The notes under the pieces are model-generated. The model was not told where the DNA came from and searched no databases. It saw nothing but the letters and a program-made list of their open reading frames with translations. Position numbers and translations under genes: made by a program. 49,641 nucleotides of DNA from Cupriavidus gilardii J11 (GTDB lineage: Bacteria; Pseudomonadota; Gammaproteobacteria; Burkholderiales; Burkholderiaceae): contig NZ_VLJN01000018.1 in the NCBI RefSeq assembly GCF_007829435.1, positions 30,647-80,287 on the forward strand, written 5' to 3'. Below are positions 43,586-49,641 of this stretch, piece after piece (the stretch's first letter is position 1; each line of letters opens with the position of its first letter).

Positions 43586-44668
43586 TCAGCGCTGGCTCGG
43601 CGCGCGATACTCCACCGCGGCGGCAAACTGCTTGACGGTGGCGGCCGGCACTTCGCCGACCACGGTGATCCAGAAATCGGCCACCTTGCGCACCACCACC
43701 TGGGTCGCCCCGAGCGCCGCCACGCCTTCACGACGCGCGCGTTGGGCCGACACCGGCTCGATGAATACCGACAGGCCCGTCAACCCGTCGCTATACACGA
43801 CCTGCAGCACCTCGAAGACCTCGCTCGAATCGGCGCCCTGCCTGCCGCGCAGGTCGCCCAGCGGGCGACGCACCTCGCGGATCTTCTGGAAACCCTTGAC
43901 CGGCACGCCGATCTGCCACCCTTCCTCGGCGACATTGGCCGGCTGATAGTGGATCTCGTACTGGTTCCAGGAACGCGCCTGTTTGATCGCACCCAGGATC
44001 TTCTGCTTCTCGGAGGGCACGCCAATCTCGATCTGCGAGAACGACACCTGCTCCAGCACCTTTCCGCCCTCGCCGACGGTCTGGGCCCGCATCAGCAGGC
44101 CCGACGTCTTCTCCGCCCACAGCCTCACCGCGTAGCGGGCGCTGTCGTGCGGCACCAGCCAGAACACCTCGCATTCCATGCCCGCGACCCGTTCGGGTGG
44201 CAGGCGGCGCATCTCGTAGAGATCGAGCACATCGCTCTTGGTGGTCGACAGCAGCGCGGGGAAGCGGTCCTTGGCGTCCTGCTTCTCGATGACGACCAGC
44301 TTGGCCTCCGGAATCAGGCTGTGCACCATGTCATTCTGGCGCAGCACCTCCCGTGGCTTGCCGTCCAGCGTTTCCAGGCGCTCGTACTCGTTGTTGACCA
44401 GATCGCTGTAATGCTGGATCCGCGAGGCATGCATCACGCTGCCGCGCTGGTAGATCAACGTGCCGACATAGTTCTCGCGCTGCGCGGCGCGATGGATCTT
44501 GCCGAGCCAGGCTGCCGCGTCGCGGCGTGCCAGCGTGGGCTCCGACGTCTGTGCCGTGGCGACCGCGGCGGTCAGGCACAAGGCGAGAAAAAAGGACCTC
44601 CGCAGGGCCCTTATTCCTGGTGCGCCCGCTACATGGGCGGGCGCCCATCCTTTTTGCATATGCGGCAT
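43586..44668 (-). CDS. rseB: Sigma-E regulatory protein RseB/MucB
   Basis: A 360-aa periplasmic protein that binds RseA and senses envelope stress. A signal sequence after a longer N-terminus (RRSFFLALCLTAAVATAQT) leads to the MucB/RseB fold: AAQRENYVGTLIYQRGSVMHASRIQHY, then VWVVPHDSARY-like FWLVPHDSARYAVRLW. ATG 44668 overlaps the rseA stop (TAATG), so translation is coupled. ATG 44659 is also in frame. Confidence 0.9.
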   Translation of the reverse strand: MPHMQKGWAPAHVAGAPGIRALRRSFFLALCLTAAVATAQTSEPTLARRDAAAWLGKIHRAAQRENYVGTLIYQRGSVMHASRIQHYSDLVNNEYERLETLDGKPREVLRQNDMVHSLIPEAKLVVIEKQDAKDRFPALLSTTKSDVLDLYEMRRLPPERVAGMECEVFWLVPHDSARYAVRLWAEKTSGLLMRAQTVGEGGKVLEQVSFSQIEIGVPSEKQKILGAIKQARSWNQYEIHYQPANVAEEGWQIGVPVKGFQKIREVRRPLGDLRGRQGADSSEVFEVLQVVYSDGLTGLSVFIEPVSAQRARREGVAALGATQVVVRKVADFWITVVGEVPAATVKQFAAAVEYRAPSQR

Positions 44669-45300
44669 TATTCCTGCGTGTTGTCCTGAGAGAAGCTGGC
44701 GCTGTTGGCGACATTGCGCATGGCGGGCACCATCGCATTGGTCGGCGCCGAGACCCGGTGAGCCCGCAGGTACTCGTCCAGGCGCGGATCGCGAATCATC
44801 TGGCCAGCATCGGCCGCGACCGTCAGCACGCCGCCCACCTTCGGGGTTTCGGGCGCCGGCGCACGAGCGACGACCGTATCGGCCGCGCCCGGCTCGGCGT
44901 CGCGCATCTGCGGCACCACCACCCAGCTGACCGCCGCCACCGCGGCGGCGATCGCGGTGCCCGGCATCACGCGCCGAACCCATGACGGGCGGAACAGCAG
45001 GCGATGGCGGCGCACCTTGGCGTCGCCCAGCGCGGCCGGAGCCAGCAGATGGGGCTCGTCGCCAAGCCGCGCGGCAAAGCGGGAAACAAAATCGTCCGTC
45101 GAGCCGGTCTGGACCAGATCCTCGGAGCGCAGCGTGTCGCCGATCAACTGGTAGACGGTCCACTGCTGGCGGCCGGACTCGCCCTTGGCAAGCTCCAGCA
45201 CGCCCTCGAATTCATGCGGCGCCAGTTCGCCGTCAACCAATGCGGAAATGCGCTCCGCCACCTCGGACCCATGCGACGAAAGCATTTGAGCCTGACCCAT
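44668..45300 (-). CDS. rseA: Anti-sigma-E factor RseA/MucA
   Basis: A 210-aa single-span anti-sigma factor. The N-terminal domain (SEVAERISALVDGELAPHEFEGVLEL, then WTVYQLIGDTLRSE) clamps RpoE. One membrane helix is near 111-130 (MPGTAIAAAVAAVSWVVVP). The periplasmic tail, rich in Ala/Thr, would be cut by DegS-type proteases. Its gene lies 111 bp after rpoE. Confidence 0.9.
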   Translation of the reverse strand: MGQAQMLSSHGSEVAERISALVDGELAPHEFEGVLELAKGESGRQQWTVYQLIGDTLRSEDLVQTGSTDDFVSRFAARLGDEPHLLAPAALGDAKVRRHRLLFRPSWVRRVMPGTAIAAAVAAVSWVVVPQMRDAEPGAADTVVARAPAPETPKVGGVLTVAADAGQMIRDPRLDEYLRAHRVSAPTNAMVPAMRNVANSASFSQDNTQE

Positions 45301-45411
45301 CTCGAACCCCTAGAAATTCCACCGAAACACCGAATATCCCGTCACATTCTGTCGCTTCTCGATGCAGGAGGAGGCTGCAACGCTGGCCGCACGACATGTG
45401 CCCGATTTCCA

Positions 45412-46011
45412 CTACCACCGTTTGCCCTCCGCCGTTCCCAGCAGCGGGCGTAGTTTTTCCGCAATCGCTTCGCGTGCGCGGAAGATGCGGGACCGGACCG
45501 TGCCGATCGGGCAACCCATGGCTTCGGCGATTTCCTCGTAGCTGAGGCCTTCGATCTCGCGCAGCGTGATGGCTGTCCGCAGTTCTTCCGGCAGCGCCTC
45601 CATCGCGCGGTTGACGGTGTCCGCCACCTGACGCGTGTGGAGCATGGACTCCGGCGTATTGATATCCCTTAGTTGCTCACCGTCTGCAAAAGTTTCAGCC
45701 TCTTCGGCGTCGATATCGCTGGAGGCCTCGGGGCGCCGGCCCTGCGTGGCCAGGTAGTTTTTCGCCGTGTTGACGGCGATCCGGTACAACCACGTGTAGA
45801 ACGCCGACTCGCCGCGAAACTGGGGAAGCGCCCGATATGCCTTGATAAAGGCATCCTGGGCTACATCCTCGACTTCGGCCGGATCCCGGACCAGACGCGA
45901 GATCAACCGAATGATCTTGCGGTGGTACTTCGCCACCAGCAGTTCAAAGGCTCGCTTGTCGCCCTGCTGGACGCGTTCAACAAGGAGCTGGTCGGCTTCG
46001 CGTTCGCTCAC
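45412..46011 (-). CDS. rpoE: RNA polymerase sigma-E factor (AlgU/RpoE)
   Basis: A 199-aa ECF sigma factor. Region 2 (EDVAQDAFIKAYRALPQFRGESAFYTWLYRIAVNTAKNYL) and region 4 (LPEELRTAITLREIEGLSYEEIAEAMGCPIGTVRSRIFRARE) are clear. It begins with GTG 46011, with AGGTGA ahead. It controls envelope stress together with rseA, rseB and mucD downstream. Confidence 0.95.
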   Translation of the reverse strand: MSEREADQLLVERVQQGDKRAFELLVAKYHRKIIRLISRLVRDPAEVEDVAQDAFIKAYRALPQFRGESAFYTWLYRIAVNTAKNYLATQGRRPEASSDIDAEEAETFADGEQLRDINTPESMLHTRQVADTVNRAMEALPEELRTAITLREIEGLSYEEIAEAMGCPIGTVRSRIFRAREAIAEKLRPLLGTAEGKRW

Positions 46012-46170
46012 GAATAGTTCACCTGCAGTGTATCTCTTGAGATCGCTGTCAAAACAAACGTTGTATTTTACCTACGTCCGGGGCCCGGCGGTCGGATCCC
46101 CGTAGGAATCGTCACATCCGTGCCTGGACTGGGCGCGCATGGAAGCCATGCGGATGAATCGGCGCGCCGG

Positions 46171-46647
46171 CTAACGGCGCGAAGGGGTATTGCGATGCAG
46201 TGTCCGGTGCAGCGAACGTGCCGCGCCGGCCGGCACCACTAGCAAGCGGGGTGCCAGGCCTAGCGGGTCTGACAGGCGAAGCACCGTCAGCACGTCGGCG
46301 ACACGCCACCAGGCGGTGACGCGGGCACGGACCCGCGCCCGGCCCCGCCGCGCCACCCACAACTCCGCCGCTTCGGAGGCGGTCGCCCCGGCGGCCATGC
46401 CGGCGTAGCGCCAGCGGGTGCCCCGCCATGCCGCCGGCCAGCCCACCGCGGACATGGCAAGCATCGCGATGCCGGCGGCGGCCCACCACCATCCGGCCAC
46501 GTCGGCGGCGCGAGCGGCCTGCCACAGCAGGCAGATCACCGCGGCGAACTGCAACCCCGCCACGGCGACCAGCACCGCACGCGCGACACGTCCGGCATCG
46601 GCCGGCAGGGCGCCGGCTGAACGCCGGCGCCTGACAGGCTCACACAC
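46171..46647 (-). CDS. Small two-span membrane protein, YgfX-like
   Basis: A protein of about 158 aa. GTG 46647, which overlaps the fabF stop, is a plausible start; ATG 46680 would overlap fabF further. A hairpin of two membrane helices ([18 protein letters not shown] and [18 protein letters not shown]) is followed by an Arg-rich soluble part with [18 protein letters not shown] and [11 protein letters not shown]. Topology and the LVVP end recall YgfX/CptA proteins, which in gamma-proteobacteria lie near rpoE and nadB. That assignment is tentative. It fills the space between fabF and rpoE. Confidence 0.6.
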   Translation of the reverse strand: MCEPVRRRRSAGALPADAGRVARAVLVAVAGLQFAAVICLLWQAARAADVAGWWWAAAGIAMLAMSAVGWPAAWRGTRWRYAGMAAGATASEAAELWVARRGRARVRARVTAWWRVADVLTVLRLSDPLGLAPRLLVVPAGAARSLHRTLHRNTPSRR

Positions 46648-47872
46648 GACGGAAGACGAGCGTGCCGTTGGTGCCGCCAAAGCCGAAGTTGTTCTTCACG
46701 GCGACGTCGATCTTCATCTCCCGCGCCGTATTGGCGACGTAGTCGAGATCGCACTCGGGGTCCTGGTTGAAGATGTTGATGGTCGGCGGCGAGACCTGGT
46801 GATGCAGGGCAAGCACCGTGAACACCGACTCCAGGCCGCCCGCGCCGCCGAGCAGATGGCCGGTCATGGATTTGGTCGAGTTGACGGCCATCTTGTAGGC
46901 GTGCTCGCCGAAAGCCAGCTTGATGGCGTCCGACTCGTTCTTGTCGCCCAGCGGGGTCGAGGTGCCATGCGCGTTCAGGTACTGCACTTCGTCGGCGTTG
47001 ATGCCGGCGTCCTTCAGCGCGTTGACCATGCACCGGCGCGGACCGTCGGTATTCGGCGCGGTCATATGGAAGGCATCGCCGCTCATGCCGAAGCCGACAA
47101 GTTCAGCGTAGATGCGCGCGCCGCGCGCCTTGGCCGACTCGTACTCCTCCAGCATCATCACGCCGCCGCCCTCGCCCAGCACGAAACCGTCGCGGTCCGT
47201 ATCCCAGGGGCGGGAGGCGGTGGCCGGATCGTCGTTGCGCGTGGACAGCGCGCGCGCCGCGGCGAAGCCGCCGATGCCCAGCGGCGACACGGTCGACTCC
47301 GCGCCTCCCGCCAGCATCGCATCGGCATCGCCGCACTGGATCAGCCGTGCCGCGAGGCCGATGCTGTGCAGACCGGTGGTGCACGCCGTCACGGCCGCCA
47401 GATTCGGGCCCTTCAGGTTGTGATTGATCGACAGGTGGCCGGAGATCATGTTGATGATCGAACCGGGCACGAAGAACGGCGAAATGCGTCGCGGGCCGCG
47501 ATTGGTCAGCTCCGCATGCGTGTCCTCGATCATCGGCAGGCCGCCGATGCCCGAGCCCACCAGCACGCCGATGCGCTCGGCATTGGCCTCCGTCACTTCC
47601 AGGCCGCTGTCGCGCAGCGCCTGCGTGCCGGCCGCGATGCCATAGTGGATGAAGGTATCCATATGGCGGGCTTCCTTGGCCGGGATGTAGTCCTCGGCAT
47701 TGAAACCCTTGACCTCGCCCGCGAAGTGCACGGCAAGCGCGGCGTGATCGAATTTGGTGATGGTAGCAATGCCGGACTTGCCGGCAACCAGATTGGCCCA
47801 GCCTTCGGCAACCGTGTTTCCGACCGGAGACACAAGGCCGAGCCCGGTGACGACGACGCGACGACGGCTCAC
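46640..47872 (-). CDS. fabF: 3-oxoacyl-[ACP] synthase II
   Basis: A 410-aa condensing enzyme of fatty acid elongation. Cys164 in [17 protein letters not shown] is the acyl acceptor. The two histidines are in [11 protein letters not shown] and [15 protein letters not shown]. Start GTG 47872 is preceded by TAGGAAA. It belongs to the fabD-fabG-acpP-fabF cluster. Confidence 0.97.
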   Translation of the reverse strand: MSRRRVVVTGLGLVSPVGNTVAEGWANLVAGKSGIATITKFDHAALAVHFAGEVKGFNAEDYIPAKEARHMDTFIHYGIAAGTQALRDSGLEVTEANAERIGVLVGSGIGGLPMIEDTHAELTNRGPRRISPFFVPGSIINMISGHLSINHNLKGPNLAAVTACTTGLHSIGLAARLIQCGDADAMLAGGAESTVSPLGIGGFAAARALSTRNDDPATASRPWDTDRDGFVLGEGGGVMMLEEYESAKARGARIYAELVGFGMSGDAFHMTAPNTDGPRRCMVNALKDAGINADEVQYLNAHGTSTPLGDKNESDAIKLAFGEHAYKMAVNSTKSMTGHLLGGAGGLESVFTVLALHHQVSPPTINIFNQDPECDLDYVANTAREMKIDVAVKNNFGFGGTNGTLVFRRV

Positions 47873-48015
47873 TATGATTTCCTACGGGTGTGGGAAGCCG
47901 GCGGCGGCGACAGCCTCGCGGTGGCGATGCGTGCGCATGGGGCCGCATGCGATGCCGACGGCATTGCCGGGCAGCGCGGGCGGCGATGCCACACGACTTC
48001 CTTTAACAGACGAAA

Positions 48016-48070
48016 GCCACAGAAAACGGCACAAGAGGGCCTTGCGACCCATCCGCCCGCCTTCTGTGGC
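48016..48070. other. GCCACAGAA / TTCTGTGGC inverted repeat in the acpP-fabF spacer
   Basis: Nine-base arms (48016-48024 and 48062-48070), 37 bases apart, just after the acpP stop in the leftward direction. A long hairpin that may stabilise or attenuate the acpP message ahead of fabF. Confidence 0.4.
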
Positions 48071-48092
48071 CCGGAATCCAGAAACGACAGGC

Positions 48093-48332
48093 TTACGCCT
48101 TGACGTGCGCGGTGGCGTAATCGATCGCCTGTTGCACGGTCGTGATCTTTTCGGCTTCCTCATCGGGAATTTCCATGCCGAATTCATCTTCCAACGCCAT
48201 CACCAGCTCGACCGTGTCAAGCGAGTCGGCGCCGAGGTCGTTCACGAACGAGGATTCGTTCTTGATATCGGCCTCAGCCACACCGAGTTGCTCTGCCACG
48301 ATCTTCTTGACGCGTTGTTCGATATTGTCCAT
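48093..48332 (-). CDS. acpP: Acyl carrier protein
   Basis: A 79-aa ACP. The pantetheine site is Ser in [20 protein letters not shown]. The acidic helix pattern fits fatty acid synthesis. Start is ATG 48332 ([12 protein letters not shown]). It is modified by AcpS, encoded 13 kb downstream in the same direction. Confidence 0.97.
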
Positions 48333-48469
48333 GTAGCCCTCCAGGGAAGTTCGACAAAAAAGTGGGCGCATTTTAGCAGGTTTGGCCCGCGAAAATCCCG
48401 CCGCTGAAGTTTTGCGGGAAATGCGCCCGATCCTCTATAAAAATAGCGTTACGCCAGAGGCGTCCGCCG

Positions 48470-49219
48470 TCAATTCATATACATGCCGCCGTTGACGTGC
48501 AACGTGGTGCCGGTCACATATGAGCCTTGCGGGCCCGCCAGAAATGCTACCGCGTGCGCGATGTCCTCGGGCTGACCGAGCCGGCCCAGCGGGATTTGCG
48601 CCTTCAGCGACGCCTGCTGTTCCGCCGACAACGCGCGCGTCATATCGGTATCGATAAAGCCCGGCGCGACGCAATTGACCGTGATGCTACGGCTGCCGAT
48701 CTCGCGCGCCAGCGCGCGGGACATGCCCTCCACGCCGGCCTTGGCCGCCGCGTAGTTCATCTGACCGGCATTGCCGGTGGAACCCACCACCGACGTGATG
48801 CTGATGATGCGGCCGCCGCGGGCCTTCATCATCGGCCGCAACACGGCGCGGGACAGGCGGAACACCGCGGTCAGATTGGTATCGACCACCGCGCTCCATT
48901 CCTCGTCCTTCATCCGCATCGCCAGCTGATCCTGCGTGATGCCGGCGTTGTTGACCAGGATATGGATACCGCCGTGCTCCTTGACGATCTCCTCGACCAG
49001 TCCTTCGGCGCGCGTGGCATCGTTTACGTCAAGCCGCGCGCCCCTGCCCGCGAGCCCGGCTTCGGCCAGGTATGCGGAGATCGCGTCGGCACCGGCGTCG
49101 GACGTGGCCGTGCCGATCACAAAGGCGCCCTGCCGGGCCAGTTCCAGCGCAATGGCGCGGCCGATGCCACGCGAGGCGCCGGTCACCAGCGCGATCTGCT
49201 TTTCCAGATACTTGCTCAT
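48470..49219 (-). CDS. fabG: 3-oxoacyl-[ACP] reductase
   Basis: A 249-aa NADPH-dependent short-chain reductase. The TGASRGIGRAIALEL nucleotide loop, NNAGIT, the catalytic Ser in ISITSVVGSTG, and Tyr-x-x-x-Lys in NYAAAKAG are present. A GAGGA site precedes the start. The gap to fabD is 10 bp. Confidence 0.97.
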   Translation of the reverse strand: MSKYLEKQIALVTGASRGIGRAIALELARQGAFVIGTATSDAGADAISAYLAEAGLAGRGARLDVNDATRAEGLVEEIVKEHGGIHILVNNAGITQDQLAMRMKDEEWSAVVDTNLTAVFRLSRAVLRPMMKARGGRIISITSVVGSTGNAGQMNYAAAKAGVEGMSRALAREIGSRSITVNCVAPGFIDTDMTRALSAEQQASLKAQIPLGRLGQPEDIAHAVAFLAGPQGSYVTGTTLHVNGGMYMN

Positions 49220-49229
49220 ATCCGTGTCC

Positions 49230-49640
49230 TCAACCCTTCACCAGCGCCAGCGTTTCCTGCAGCGATGCCGGATCGACGATGCTGCCGCCGACCAGGTTGC
49301 CGTCGATGCGCTTGGTCAGGCCGGCCAGCACCTTGCCCGGACCGCACTCGATCACATGCGTGATGCCGTCGGTCGCCATCTTCTGCACGCATTCGACCCA
49401 GCGCACCGGCGCCGCGGCCTGGCGCACCAGCGCGTCCTTGATCGCGGCCGGATCGTTGACGATGGCCACGTCGACGTTGTTGACCAGCGGAATGGCCGGC
49501 GCCGAGAACGTCATGCCGGCCATGCGCTCGCGCAAGCGGTCCGATGCGGGCTTGAGCAGCGACGAATGGAACGGCGCCGACACCGGCAACGGCAGCGCGC
49601 GCTTGGCGCCCTTGGCCTTGGCGATTTCACACGCTTTTTC
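49230..49640 (-). CDS. fabD: Malonyl-CoA:ACP transacylase, C-terminal part (partial)
   Basis: The frame runs off the right end of the window. The visible C-terminal part holds ALPLPVSAPFHSSLLKPA with the catalytic His, a NVDVAIVNDPAAIKDALVRQAAAPVRWVECV stretch, and the IECGPGKVLAGL end. The catalytic Ser is outside. Order fabD-fabG-acpP-fabF is standard. Confidence 0.95.
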   Translation of the reverse strand, partial: EKACEIAKAKGAKRALPLPVSAPFHSSLLKPASDRLRERMAGMTFSAPAIPLVNNVDVAIVNDPAAIKDALVRQAAAPVRWVECVQKMATDGITHVIECGPGKVLAGLTKRIDGNLVGGSIVDPASLQETLALVKG

Positions 49641-49641
49641 G

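Noticed and set aside
1-49641. CRISPR array, insertion sequence, prophage or toxin-antitoxin locus
   Set aside because: No regularly spaced repeats, transposase, integrase or phage structural genes were seen; the GC-rich palindromes are too few and irregular for CRISPR.

Overview
The window is a gene-dense, GC-rich stretch of bacterial chromosome. Gene order and protein sequences point to a betaproteobacterium of the Burkholderiaceae, most like Cupriavidus/Ralstonia. The signs are the EarP/EF-P pair with Arg32, a Bug-type solute receptor, the VC_2705-type symporter next to acs, and the fab / rpoE-mucAB-mucD / lepAB-rnc-era-recO-pdxJ-acpS-nagZ order. I see no prophage, insertion sequence or CRISPR array. 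The placement is from memory of these families, not from a search.

Left part (1-11.6 kb): accessory catabolism and regulation. An enoyl-CoA hydratase end, an APH-fold kinase and, 5 kb on, an acyl-CoA dehydrogenase resemble the two halves of the animal ACAD10/11 proteins and bacterial LvaA/LvaC, which consume 4-hydroxyacyl-CoAs. Between them lie a Bug receptor with palindromes at its promoter, a sirtuin, a 539-residue orphan of lower GC with an acidic tract, and a LysR regulator. A GST, an XRE regulator, and a TetR gene downstream of a secreted protein built from DGAR repeats follow. Two TATCTAC/CAATCTA-type palindromes lie in front of that protein.

Middle part (11.6-34 kb): tRNA-Ser, the acetate module (symporter and acetyl-CoA synthetase), a YqhA-like membrane protein, class I fumarase, glutamate racemase and a large double-AAA ATPase. 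Next is a Fur-box iron region: a 21-codon ORF, tonB, exbB, exbD, hemP and a convergent HbpS/GlcG-type gene. After tRNA-Leu come yeiH/yeiE, the uvrC-pgsA-tRNA-Gly-tRNA-Gly-tRNA-Cys unit, and earP-efp.

Right part (34-49.6 kb): a leftward housekeeping block running from fabD, fabG, acpP and fabF through rpoE-rseA-rseB-degP and lepA-lepB-rnc-era-recO-pdxJ-acpS to nagZ. From rnc to nagZ each gene overlaps the next by 4 or 8 bases.

The most unusual thing I found is in recO. Its frame is broken by about 62 bp that, in the downstream frame, read like the core of a GGDEF (diguanylate cyclase) domain. Removing exactly those bases restores a normal RecO. Other items worth checking are the split ACAD11-like module, the TetR operators with an intervening terminator, the Fur-controlled 21-aa ORF before tonB, the dispersed GC-rich palindromes, and an E. 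coli-like Gly-Cys-Leu tRNA order interrupted by yeiH/yeiE.
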